A DNA stretch of 34,895 nucleotides from Actinomycetes bacterium (GTDB lineage Bacteria; Actinomycetota; Acidimicrobiia; Acidimicrobiales; Palsa-688): NCBI GenBank assembly GCA_021838445.1, contig JAKCDU010000029.1, positions 5,802 to 40,696 on the forward strand. Reading direction: 5' to 3'. How positions within the stretch are numbered: position 1 is the first letter of the stretch; each line of letters begins with the position of its first letter. Positions 24,039-31,826 of the stretch are shown here, piece after piece. The position numbers and the translations under genes are program-made. The notes beneath the pieces are model-generated. The model saw only the letters and a list, made by a program, of their open reading frames with translations, was not told the origin of the DNA and searched no databases.

Positions 24039-24425
24039 TCACCGGCGCGCCGCCCGCCTCCGCTCGACTAGGTAGCCCAGGTAGGAGGCCGCTGCGATGG
24101 CGACCAGCGCAGCAGGAGGACCGGCCGGGGCGTCGCCTATCCGGCGTGAGGCCAGCGTCGACCCCCGGGAGCGGTCGGCGAGCAGGGACCAGCGGGACAT
24201 CCACGACAGGCCTGAGCCGGCCGAGGCCGCCGATCCGACTGACAGCACCGAACCGGCGGAGCCGATGCTGGCCACCGATGCGACCGACCCGATGCTGGCT
24301 ATGGACAGGACCGAACCGTGGGAGGCGATCGACAGGACCGAGCCGGTGGACCACAGCGACAGGCGGGACCGTCCTTCGGAGGTCAGTGACCGGCGAACGG
24401 GAATGAAGCGGGAAGGGTTGACCAC
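24039..24425 (-). CDS. Serine-hexad-repeat protein with C-terminal membrane anchor
   Basis: A roughly 128-residue protein whose middle (about residues 18-80) repeats a six-residue pattern with Ser at about every third place (STGSVLSIASHG, SVLSIASIGSVA, SAGSVLSVGSAA). This resembles short beta-solenoid coils. A basic stretch follows, then one hydrophobic helix (AALVAIAAASYLGYLVE) and a positive tail RRRAARR, consistent with a C-terminal anchor facing the cytoplasm. Function unknown. Similar Ser/Gly hexad repeats occur in other actinobacterial proteins, as far as I recall. The start is uncertain: GTG 24425 has no ribosome-binding site, but TATCGT lies 7 nt before it and could be the -10 of a leaderless transcript. 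The opposite strand of this DNA has an acidic open frame that I consider a shadow. Confidence 0.55.
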   Translation of the reverse strand: MVNPSRFIPVRRSLTSEGRSRLSLWSTGSVLSIASHGSVLSIASIGSVASVASIGSAGSVLSVGSAASAGSGLSWMSRWSLLADRSRGSTLASRRIGDAPAGPPAALVAIAAASYLGYLVERRRAARR

Positions 24426-24435
24426 CGCAGTGACG

Positions 24436-24451
24436 ATAGGCGTACGCCTAT
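24436..24451. promoter_or_regulatory. Perfect 16-bp palindrome between divergent genes
   Basis: ATAGGCGTACGCCTAT is its own reverse complement. It lies 11 bp before the proposed GTG of the hexad-repeat gene and 128 bp before the TauE/SafE start. It overlaps a possible -10 (TATCGT) for the leftward gene. The shape suits a dimeric repressor, possibly a metal-responsive one, but no regulator can be assigned. Confidence 0.55.
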
Positions 24452-24578
24452 GGGCACATCCGGAGCTTCTATTGGCTTTCGAGACCCGCCGGTCCGACCA
24501 TTGAACGAAGGAGCCTCCCGCCGGGTGGCCCACCGAGGAGAGCGCCGTGGCCGGAGTCATGAAGCAAGGAGTGCGGCG

Positions 24579-25559
24579 GTGATACTGGCAGCCATACCGC
24601 TGGGCGTTCTGATCGGGCTCAGCCTGGGGGCGCTCGGCGGGGGAGGTTCCATCCTCACGGTGCCGGCCTTGGTCTACGTTCTTGGCCAGAGTACCCACAG
24701 TTCGACCACCGCTTCGCTGGTGATCGTCGGGGTCACCGCCCTGGTGGGGACGGTCGCCCACCTGCGGGCCGGCCGGGTGAGGTTCACCTCGGGGCTGGTC
24801 TTCGGGCTGCTCGGGTCGGGCGGCTCCTACCTCGGTAGCCGGCTCTCCTCGAGCGTCGACCCCAACGTGCTCCTGGCGGCATTCTCGGTCCTGATCCTGA
24901 TCGCCGCCGCCAGCATGCTGCGGCGGGCCCGGCACCGCCCGACGCCGGCCGTGGGCGCAGCGCCGCCGGCATATGTCGCGGTCGGCGTTGGCATCGAGGT
25001 GGGTGCGGCCGGGTCCCGCCCCGCCGGTCTGGCCGCCCCGGGTCGCGGCCCGGCCGGCGCGCTGGCGGGTGGGCCCGCGTTGGCAGGGACGGGGACGGTG
25101 GCTGGCACGGGGACCATGGGTGGGACGGGGAGGATGGGTGGGACCGAGGTGGACGGCCGGTCGGCCCGGTCGGGGGTGGCCCCGGTTTCACCTCTCAGGG
25201 TGGTGGTGGCGGCCAGCGTCGTCGGGTTGCTCACCGGGTTCTTCGGGGTGGGCGGCGGTTTCGTGGTCGTTCCGGCCCTGGTGCTGGCCCTCGGCTTCGA
25301 TATGGCCGCGGCAGTGGGTACGTCACTGCTCGTCATCGCCATCAACTCGGCGTCGGCTCTCGCCGTGCGACTGTCGGGTCACATCCACATGGACGTGGCC
25401 CTCGTGGTGGCTTTCACGGCTGCCGCCATTGCCGGCACCCTGGCCGGCAGCCGGGTGGCGTCGCGGACCCACCCCGAGAAGCTGGTCGGCGCCTTTGCCG
25501 TGTTACTGGTCGCCGTCTCGGTCTACACCGCCGCCCGCAGCGTGCCCCATCTGATCTGA
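24579..25559 (+). CDS. TauE/SafE family sulfite/anion permease
   Basis: A 326-residue membrane protein of the TauE/SafE (DUF81) family. The two half-repeats are visible: LGVLIGLSLGALGGGGSILT with VPALVYVLG near the start, and VVGLLTGFFGVGGGFVVVPA with ALGFDMAAAVGTSLLVIA in the second half. Each has the Gly-rich motif of the family. Members export or import small organosulphur or carboxylate anions such as sulfite or sulfoacetate. Between the halves is an unusual loop of about 90 residues rich in Gly, Ala, Pro and Thr, with TGT/TGR repeats. GTG 24579 is chosen because AAGGAG lies 7 nt upstream; the frame to 24450 would run through non-conserved sequence. The substrate is unknown. The LysR gene downstream is convergent. 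Confidence 0.85.
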   Translation: MILAAIPLGVLIGLSLGALGGGGSILTVPALVYVLGQSTHSSTTASLVIVGVTALVGTVAHLRAGRVRFTSGLVFGLLGSGGSYLGSRLSSSVDPNVLLAAFSVLILIAAASMLRRARHRPTPAVGAAPPAYVAVGVGIEVGAAGSRPAGLAAPGRGPAGALAGGPALAGTGTVAGTGTMGGTGRMGGTEVDGRSARSGVAPVSPLRVVVAASVVGLLTGFFGVGGGFVVVPALVLALGFDMAAAVGTSLLVIAINSASALAVRLSGHIHMDVALVVAFTAAAIAGTLAGSRVASRTHPEKLVGAFAVLLVAVSVYTAARSVPHLI

Positions 25560-25562
25560 CAC

Positions 25563-25578
25563 CCGGGCCCACGCCCGG
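25563..25578. terminator. GC hairpin in the 20-bp gap between convergent genes
   Basis: CCGGGC-CCAC-GCCCGG forms a 6-bp stem with a 4-nt loop. It fits exactly between the TauE/SafE stop (25559) and the LysR stop (25580), so it could end transcription from both sides. It lacks T-runs. Confidence 0.4.
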
Positions 25579-25579
25579 C

Positions 25580-26512
25580 TCAGGTGGGCCCCGGTCCGGG
25601 CCGCGAGGCGGCCGTGGCCAGGAACGCCGATGCCGCCGGCGTGAGCAGCCCCGGACGGTGTACGAGGAAGAGGTCCCGGACCAGGGCCGGTTCGAGGTCG
25701 GCGACCACGGCCCCGTTGGCGGTGGCCATGCGGGCCGTCCCCGCCGGCAGCAGCGCCGTGCCCGCTCCGGCCAGCACCAGGGGCAGCAGCGCCTCGCGTT
25801 GGGTGGTTTCCACCGCTACCGACAGCTCCACGCCGGCGGCGCCCATCCAGCCTTCGAGGAGGTCGCGCCCCGAACTGCCACGAGGGGTGACTATGAGGCC
25901 CACGCCGGCCAACTCCGCGGGTGTCACCACCTTCGCCACCGTGGGATGATCGGGGGGGAAGACGGCCTGTAGGTGCTGGGAGCCGAGCGGGACGACGACC
26001 AGGCCGGTGGGAACCGGACCCGCCGCGGTCAGACCCATCTCGACGGCTCCCGAGCGGACCTGCTCGACGAGCTGGGCGGGATCGTCGGGGGACGCCAGGT
26101 GCACCTCGATCCTCGGGTGGGCTGCCACGAAACGCCCGAGCAGGGCCGGCAGGGGGTCTGCCGACAGGGTGCGCAGAGCGGACAGTTCGAGCCGTCCCCG
26201 GGCCAAGCCGGTGACCTCGCCGGTGACCTGGCGGGCCTGGTCGATGGCCCGCATGACGCTGCGGGCCGGCCCGAGCAGCGACTGGCCGGCGTCGGTGAGG
26301 GTGACCGAGCGGGACAGGCGGTGGAAGAGGGGACCGCCGAGCTCGGCTTCGAGCTCGGCGATGGCCTGGGACAGCGCCGGCTGGGAGAGGTGGACGGCGG
26401 CCGCCGCCTTGGAGAAGCCGCCGTGGTCGACCACGGCGAGGAACAGGCTGAGCCGTCTCACGTCGAGCGGCGTGCTGCGGTAAGCGGCCGCGACCGGCTT
26501 GGGGCTGGTCAT
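25580..26512 (-). CDS. LysR-family transcriptional regulator
   Basis: A 310-residue LysR regulator. The N-terminal winged helix-turn-helix is clear (about residues 16-75: DVRRLSLFLAVVDHGGFSKA, AAAVHLSQPALSQAIAELE, GGPLFHRLSRSVTLTDAG). It is followed by the linker helix and a two-lobed effector domain (LSALRTLSADPLPALLGRFV, HPRIEVHLASPDD, LVEQVRSGAVEMGLT, VVTPAELAGVGLIVTP). I start it at ATG 26512; the upstream in-frame TTG at 26536 has no better ribosome-binding site. LysR genes usually control a neighbour or a divergent gene. Here there is no close divergent partner, since the next gene upstream is on the same strand 382 bp away. The target and effector are therefore unknown. Confidence 0.9.
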   Translation of the reverse strand: MTSPKPVAAAYRSTPLDVRRLSLFLAVVDHGGFSKAAAAVHLSQPALSQAIAELEAELGGPLFHRLSRSVTLTDAGQSLLGPARSVMRAIDQARQVTGEVTGLARGRLELSALRTLSADPLPALLGRFVAAHPRIEVHLASPDDPAQLVEQVRSGAVEMGLTAAGPVPTGLVVVPLGSQHLQAVFPPDHPTVAKVVTPAELAGVGLIVTPRGSSGRDLLEGWMGAAGVELSVAVETTQREALLPLVLAGAGTALLPAGTARMATANGAVVADLEPALVRDLFLVHRPGLLTPAASAFLATAASRPGPGPT

Positions 26513-26894
26513 CGGGCCATCATCGCACGGTGGCAACGGGCCGATTGGCTCTGGCTGGCGGCCCGGCAGCGCGTCACGCTCAGGGGTGGATGGCGAATGG
26601 CCCGCTCCTCCCGGTCAGGGGATCGAGCGGCCAGCCAAGGAGGTGCCGTGCCATGAGAGATCCGCCCGTCCGGCCTGGTCATCTCCCCGCGTCGAGGGGC
26701 GCCGCCCCGCCCGGCTCCCCCTAGATCGTCCACCGGCTCCGCGTCGTGCTGCGCCAGGGCTCCGGCGCAGCTGCGCCGGCGGAGCCGGGGACGCCCCTGA
26801 TTCCTCCCCGCAGCCTACCGGGCTCGGCCCCGGCCCGGCTGGCTGTGCCGGCCCGGCGGCCGGGATCGACGGGCTGTCTGACCGGCGGGGCCGT
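26513..26894. other. Intergenic region without a recognisable gene
   Basis: 382 bp between the start of the LysR gene and the end of the GGDEF-EAL gene. Open frames on the plus strand are GC-driven and show no family motif. The only structure I see is a strong hairpin at 26758-26786. The LysR promoter should lie in the left part, but I could not pick a convincing -35/-10 pair. Confidence 0.6.
26758..26786 (-). terminator. Strong GC-rich inverted repeat downstream of the GGDEF-EAL gene
   Basis: An 18-bp perfect palindrome (26762-26779, CCGGCGCAG and its mirror) is flanked by GGCT and AGCC, giving a 13-bp stem with a 3-nt bulge. It lies 109-137 nt after the gene's stop on the minus strand. No T-run follows, so termination is only one possibility; a protein-binding site is another. 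Confidence 0.35.
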
Positions 26895-29393
26895 CTATGG
26901 GGCCGGAGCGGCGGCGTAAACGGCGTCGTGGTCGGAAGAGTCGGCGGCGGCGCAGGCCGCGCCGTGTTCGGCGAGGAAGGCCGGCACGTCCTCGGCAGGT
27001 AGGGGCCGGGCGAAGAGGTAACCCTGGCCGCTGTCACATTGCTCCTTCTGCAGCTGGGCGAGTTGCGAGGCGTCCTCGATACCCTCGGCCAGGGTCTCGA
27101 TCCCGAGGGTCTTGCCGAGTTGGACCATGGAGCGGACGATGGCCAGGGCCTGGGTGTTCTGGCCGATCCTGGTGATGAAGCTGCGGTCGATCTTCAACGA
27201 GTCGATGGGGAACTGGCGCAGGTAGGCGAGGGAGGAGTGCCCCGTGCCGAAGTCGTCGATGGCGATGCGCACCCCGGTTGCTTTCAGGTCGCGCAGGAAC
27301 TGCGCCGTCGCTTGGGTGTCGTGCATGAGCAGCGTCTCGGTGATCTCCAGGGTTAGGTGGGAATGGTCGAGGTCGTAGCGGCCCAGCACGTCGCTCACCG
27401 CCGCGGCGAAGCCGTCGTCGTCGAACTGGGCCACCGACACGTTCACCGAGATGTTGAGGTCGAAGCCCAGGCGCCTCCACCCCGCCACCTCGGCGCAGGC
27501 CTGCTCCAACACGAAACGACCGATCGGGGCGATGAGGCCCGACTGCTCGGCCAGAGGGATGAAGTCGGAGGGTCCGATCAGCCCTCTCGTCGGGTGGCGC
27601 CAGCGGACCAGGGTCTCGACACCCCTGGTCGTCATGCGCCTGATGTCCATGATGGGCTGGTATACGACGAACAGCTCGTCGCGTTCGAGGGCCCGGTGCA
27701 GATCCATCTCGAGTCTCAGGCGGTCCTTGATGGCCGTCTGCATCTGCGGGTCGAACAGCTTGAAGCGTCCCTTGCCCGCCTCCTTGGCCTGGTAGAGCGC
27801 GATGTCGGCGTCGCGTATGAGCTCCTGGGAGCTGTCGCGCATTCCCATGGCCAACCCGACGCTGGCTTTGACGCTCAAGGTGATGGGCTCGGGGGTGCAC
27901 AGCGCGAACGGCTCCTCGAGCACCGAGATGACCCGCTCGGCCACCGTCACCGGCCCCCGGTCGAGGGAAACGGTCTCGGTCAGGATGAGGAACTCGTCGC
28001 CGCCGAGACGCCCGACGGTATCCCCGTGGCGGACCGCGCCGGCGAGCCGCTCGGCCACGGCGACGAGCAGTTGGTCCCCTACGTCGTGGCCGAAGGTGTC
28101 GTTGATGTCCTTGAAGTTGTCCAGGTCCACGTAGAGCGCCCCCACGGCCATCGGCTGGCGACGGGCCCGGGCCAGCATCTGATCGGCCCGGTCGAACAGC
28201 AGGGCCCGGTTGGGCAGGCCGGTGAGTACGTCGTGGAGGGCCTGGTGGCGCAGTTCGGCGGTGCGCTCGTCGACGAGCAGCAGGGCCCGGTCGCGGGTCC
28301 GGCTCAGATGGAGCAGGAAGCCGCTGACCGCTCCGGTCAGGGCCAGGACGATCAGGCCGAGGATGACGCCCTCCCATACCGACGCCGAGGAGGCAGGGGC
28401 GCTGACCGTGGCGCTCAGGGTGGGAATCGTCAGCGGTACCGTCAGGTGCATCCCCCGGGTCGGGCCGCCGGTGGTGGTGAGCACCGACCCTCCGGCGGAC
28501 ACGGTGAGGCTCCGGCCCCCGGTGGAGAGCCCGGCGGCGTGCAGCATGGTCGGGCCGTTGAACGTCCCCAGCATCCAACCGATCAGGGCCGCTTCCCGGC
28601 CGGCTACGGTGGTGGGAGCCGTCCCCCCGGCGTACACCGGCACGTACAGCGCGAACAGCCCCTCGTACTGGGCCAGGATGGCGGCCGAGAGATGGAGCTC
28701 GGCGGCCACGGGGGCCAGCACCGCGCCCAGGTTCATGAACTGCACGATGTCGCCGTCCATGGACGCCTGGAGCAGGGCGGCCACCCCGTTCGGTCCGATG
28801 CCGGGTAGGGTCGGCGAGCACAGGTCCAGCCCGGCGCCTGTCCCGATGGACCCGAGAATGATGCCGAGCCGGGGCAGGCAGTAGTAGGGGTGGTCGGTCG
28901 CCGAGACGATCCGGGCCGGGACGGGGCCCAGGCCGGGCTCGGGATCGGAGGCCATGGCCGCCCGGTAGGACCCGAGCTGGGAGGTCGGGACCCGGGCGTA
29001 GAACGTGTAGCCCAGGGCCCCCGGGTAGACGCTGGTCAGGTGCATCGACTGCAGCCAGGGAATGAGCTCCCGGTTGGTCATCGGAGTGTGGGTGGCGACG
29101 GCTGCACCTACAGAAGCTTCGAAGGTGATGTCGCGCGCCATCCCGAAGTCGACGGCCGCAGCCACGCTGCGGGCCTGATCGGCGAACTGCTGGCGGTCCA
29201 CGCCCTGCTGGTATCCCGCCCAGGACCAGCCGGCGAGCGCCGAGGCGGCCACACCGGTCAGCAGCGCCACCGAGGTGATCAGCCGCGACCAGCACCGCCG
29301 GGTGCGGGCCGTCCCCGGCACCTCGTGGGGGCCGGGCGCGATGGTCGAGCGGGCCGCGGCGGGAGGGTCGGGGATGGGGGGGCGGGGCGCCAC
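26895..29393 (-). CDS. Membrane CHASE-GGDEF-EAL cyclic-di-GMP enzyme
   Basis: An 832-residue sensor-enzyme. TM1 is at about residues 38-58. An extracellular CHASE domain follows (about 65-335; MARDITFEASVGAAVATH, GALGYTFYARVP), then TM2 (about 342-364, GVILGLIVLALTGAVSGFL). The GGDEF domain (about 385-545) keeps LTGLPNR, VDLDNFKDIND and RLGGDEF, so it can probably make cyclic di-GMP. The EAL domain (about 555-810) has ETLVRW in place of EAL. It retains ITETLLM, IDDFGTGHSSLAYL, SLKIDRSFI and TLAEGIED, so hydrolysis is likely too. CHASE domains bind small ligands such as cytokinin-like molecules or peptides. GTG 29393 is the likely start. It is divergent from the MFS exporter. Which activity dominates cannot be read from the sequence. 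Confidence 0.9.
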   Translation of the reverse strand: MAPRPPIPDPPAAARSTIAPGPHEVPGTARTRRCWSRLITSVALLTGVAASALAGWSWAGYQQGVDRQQFADQARSVAAAVDFGMARDITFEASVGAAVATHTPMTNRELIPWLQSMHLTSVYPGALGYTFYARVPTSQLGSYRAAMASDPEPGLGPVPARIVSATDHPYYCLPRLGIILGSIGTGAGLDLCSPTLPGIGPNGVAALLQASMDGDIVQFMNLGAVLAPVAAELHLSAAILAQYEGLFALYVPVYAGGTAPTTVAGREAALIGWMLGTFNGPTMLHAAGLSTGGRSLTVSAGGSVLTTTGGPTRGMHLTVPLTIPTLSATVSAPASSASVWEGVILGLIVLALTGAVSGFLLHLSRTRDRALLLVDERTAELRHQALHDVLTGLPNRALLFDRADQMLARARRQPMAVGALYVDLDNFKDINDTFGHDVGDQLLVAVAERLAGAVRHGDTVGRLGGDEFLILTETVSLDRGPVTVAERVISVLEEPFALCTPEPITLSVKASVGLAMGMRDSSQELIRDADIALYQAKEAGKGRFKLFDPQMQTAIKDRLRLEMDLHRALERDELFVVYQPIMDIRRMTTRGVETLVRWRHPTRGLIGPSDFIPLAEQSGLIAPIGRFVLEQACAEVAGWRRLGFDLNISVNVSVAQFDDDGFAAAVSDVLGRYDLDHSHLTLEITETLLMHDTQATAQFLRDLKATGVRIAIDDFGTGHSSLAYLRQFPIDSLKIDRSFITRIGQNTQALAIVRSMVQLGKTLGIETLAEGIEDASQLAQLQKEQCDSGQGYLFARPLPAEDVPAFLAEHGAACAAADSSDHDAVYAAAPAP

Positions 29394-29502
29394 TCGTACA
29401 GGATCGGTGGGGAAAGACCCGTACCGGATGGGGCGAAGGCCCTTTTCCGAGATATCAGCGCGAACGCATTACTGGATTCGTGACCAAGTTCACCAAAGAA
29501 AG

Positions 29503-29562
29503 TGGAAGCATTGCCTCCATTTCGTGGTTGGATTGTTCCGAGATGTGGAGGAATGACCTCCG
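29503..29562. promoter_or_regulatory. Two related TetR-type operator candidates upstream of the MFS gene
   Basis: TGGAAGCATTGCCTCCA (29503-29519) and TGGAGGAATGACCTCCG (29546-29562) are both 17-bp imperfect palindromes with odd centres, and match each other at 12 positions. Their centres are 43 bp apart, about four helical turns, which would put both on one face of the DNA. The second ends 28 nt before the MFS start. The TetR protein encoded after the exporter is the likely binder. Confidence 0.6.
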
Positions 29563-29590
29563 CTTGACTGTCCGCCCCCTGGAGAACCCC

Positions 29591-31099
29591 ATGAGCTCCG
29601 TCGACACCGCCCCCGCGGCTGGCCCGGCCGCCGCCACCCGCCCGGGGACCACCAGTGCGTCATCCAGTTCGCGGTGGTGGATCCTCGCCGCCTTGGTCCT
29701 GGCCCAGCTGATGGTCGTCCTCGACGCCACCGTGGTCAACATCGCCCTGCCGTCGGCCCAGAAGGCCCTCGGGTTCAGCAACGGGGACCGGCAGTGGATC
29801 GTCTCGGCCTACGCGCTGGCCTTCGGCAGCCTTCTGCTCCTCGGCGGTCGGCTGTCCGACCTGGTCGGGAGGCGCCGGGTGCTGATCATCGGCATGACCG
29901 GCTTCGCCGCCGCGTCGGCCGTCGGCGGGGCGGCCACCGGCTTCCTCATGCTGGTCGTGGCCCGGGCTGTGCAGGGCGCCTTCGGCGCGCTTCTCGCCCC
30001 GGCCGTGCTGTCCCAGCTCACCACCACCTTCGATGATCCCGCCGATCGGGGCCGGGCCTTCGGGATCTTCGGCGCGGTGGCTGGCGCCGGTGGCGCCGTC
30101 GGGCTGATCCTCGGCGGTGCGCTCACCCAGTACCTCGACTGGCGATGGTGCCTGTATGTCAACGTAGCCTTGGCCGTCTTCGCCCTCATCGGTGCCATCC
30201 GCCACCTGCCTCCTTCGGAGCGCCGGCCGGCCCAGATCGACTGGCCGGGGGTGGTCACCGTGGTCAGCGGCTTGGTAGCCGTCGTCTACGGATTCTCCGA
30301 GGCCAACACCCTGGGATGGTCGGACCCCGTCACCTTCGGTCTGCTGATCGCCGGGGCCGTCCTCCTGGCCGGCTTCGTGTGGGTCGAGACCCGGGCCCCG
30401 GCGCCGCTGCTGCCGCTGCGCATACTGGCCGACCGGGCCCGGGCCACGGCCAACTTGATGATGCTGATCTCGGGCATCGGGATGTTCGCGGTCTTCCTCT
30501 TCCTCGCCTACTACATCCAGCAGATACTCCATTTCACCCCGGTCATGGCGGGCGTGGCCTTCCTGCCCATGATCGGCGCCCTCATGCTGACCTCGGCGCT
30601 GGCCACGGCCCGGATGCTGCCCCGCTTCGGCCCCCGCTGGCTGGTCGCCACAGGCATGGCCGCCGCCGCCGGGGGCCTGGTCATCCTCGCCCAACTCGGG
30701 GTCGGGTCGAGCTACGCCGGCGGGGTGGTACCCGGGCTGATCGTCGCCGGCTTCGGCCTCGGGCTGGTCTTTGGTTCGGTCATGAACGTTGCCACCGCAG
30801 GGGCGGGCGAGCACGACTCGGGGGTGGCCTCGGCGCTACCCAACATCGGCCAGCAGGTCGGTGGGGCCGTGGGCACCGCTCTGCTGAACACGCTGGCCAC
30901 CTCGGCCGCCCTCAGCTACGTCCACGGCCACCGGCCGGGCCCTTCGGTCATGGCCGCGGCGGCGGTGCGAGGCGACGACACCGCCTTCTGGGTCGCCGCT
31001 GCGGTGTTCGCCGTGGGTTCTCTGCTCGCCGCGGTCATGTTCCGCCCCCGACCCCACCCCTCGGACCGGCCCATCGGTGACGTCGCCGGTCTGCTGTGA
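29591..31099 (+). CDS. MFS drug exporter, DHA2 (14-TM, EmrB/QacA) type
   Basis: A 502-residue transporter with about 14 hydrophobic segments. The first, WWILAALVLAQLMVVLDATV, ends in the family motif D1 LDATVVNIALPSAQ. Motif A follows as GGRLSDLVGRRRVL, and motif C lies in the fifth helix (GAVAGAGGAVGLILGGAL). Such proteins use the proton gradient to expel lipophilic drugs or antibiotics. ATG 29591 is preceded by TGGAG at 7 nt spacing; the open frame to 29480 would cover the operator region. The TetR gene starts within 2 nt of the stop, so exporter and regulator form one unit, with two operator-like repeats in front. The substrate is not predictable. Confidence 0.92.
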   Translation: MSSVDTAPAAGPAAATRPGTTSASSSSRWWILAALVLAQLMVVLDATVVNIALPSAQKALGFSNGDRQWIVSAYALAFGSLLLLGGRLSDLVGRRRVLIIGMTGFAAASAVGGAATGFLMLVVARAVQGAFGALLAPAVLSQLTTTFDDPADRGRAFGIFGAVAGAGGAVGLILGGALTQYLDWRWCLYVNVALAVFALIGAIRHLPPSERRPAQIDWPGVVTVVSGLVAVVYGFSEANTLGWSDPVTFGLLIAGAVLLAGFVWVETRAPAPLLPLRILADRARATANLMMLISGIGMFAVFLFLAYYIQQILHFTPVMAGVAFLPMIGALMLTSALATARMLPRFGPRWLVATGMAAAAGGLVILAQLGVGSSYAGGVVPGLIVAGFGLGLVFGSVMNVATAGAGEHDSGVASALPNIGQQVGGAVGTALLNTLATSAALSYVHGHRPGPSVMAAAAVRGDDTAFWVAAAVFAVGSLLAAVMFRPRPHPSDRPIGDVAGLL

Positions 31100-31100
31100 T

Positions 31101-31817
31101 GTGACGGTGGCCACCACCAGCCCCCCCGAAGCCCAGGTCCCGCCCGACGAGCGCCGCCTCCGCCGCGACGCCGAGGCCAACCGCCGCCAGATTCTGCGGG
31201 CCGCCGGCCGGCTCATGGCCGAGCGGGGCCTGTCGGCGCCCCTCGAGGACATCGCCGCCGAAGCGGGGGTCGGGATCGGCACCCTCTACCGGCGCTTCCC
31301 CACCCGGGCCGATCTGGTCGACGCGGTCTTCGCCGATCATCTGGCTGTCTATGTGGAGGCGCTCGAGGAGGCCCTGGCCGCCGAGGACGGATGGGCCGGC
31401 CTGCTGTGGTTCCTCGAAGCGGCCACCACCCACCAGATAGAGAACCGGGCCCTCAACGAACTGCTCGAGTACAACCTGGGCGAGGCGGCGGTTACCCAGG
31501 TCCAGGAAAGGGTCACCCCGCTCGTCGATGCACTCGTCGAGCGGGCCAAGGCCACCGGTCGGCTGCGGCCCGACTTCGCGCTGAGCGACCTGGCTTTCAT
31601 GCAGCAGATGCTGGTGGCTCTCGGTCGGGCTACCGAGTCGGTTGGCGACCGGGTGTGGAAGCGCTACATGGCCATCATGGTCGACGGCCTGCTGGCCGCC
31701 CGGACCGGTCCCACCCCCACCGGCCGGGCCGCCCTGTCGATCGAGGAGCTGCGGATCCTGCACGAGTCCCGCCCGCCGGTGCCGTGGCGGCGGCGCGCTG
31801 ATCCCCCCGAAAGGTAG
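31101..31817 (+). CDS. TetR-family transcriptional regulator
   Basis: A 238-residue regulator. The N-terminal helix-turn-helix spans about residues 25-75 (RRDAEANRRQILRAAGRLMA, PLEDIAAEAGVGIGTLYRRF, PTRADLVDAVFADHLAVYVE). The rest is the all-helical ligand and dimer domain, ending with a Pro/Arg-rich tail. Start candidates are GTG 31077, 31101 and 31107; none has a strong ribosome-binding site. I prefer 31101, just after the exporter stop, consistent with translational coupling. It probably represses the exporter operon at the repeats 29503-29562 and releases them when the exported compound binds. Its stop is only 9 nt from the end of the convergent binding-protein gene. Confidence 0.9.
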   Translation: MTVATTSPPEAQVPPDERRLRRDAEANRRQILRAAGRLMAERGLSAPLEDIAAEAGVGIGTLYRRFPTRADLVDAVFADHLAVYVEALEEALAAEDGWAGLLWFLEAATTHQIENRALNELLEYNLGEAAVTQVQERVTPLVDALVERAKATGRLRPDFALSDLAFMQQMLVALGRATESVGDRVWKRYMAIMVDGLLAARTGPTPTGRAALSIEELRILHESRPPVPWRRRADPPER

Positions 31818-31826
31818 CGGCGGAGG

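Noticed and set aside
24097-24504. Acidic plus-strand open frame opposite the hexad-repeat gene
   Set aside because: Its repeats are the reverse reading of the Ser-hexad repeats, it has no recognisable domain or ribosome-binding site, and the minus-strand product has a sensible membrane anchor.
27357-28808. 483-codon plus-strand open frame across the GGDEF-EAL gene
   Set aside because: Shadow of a gene with complete catalytic motifs; its composition (Gly, His, Arg, Gln rich) is that of antisense high-GC reading.
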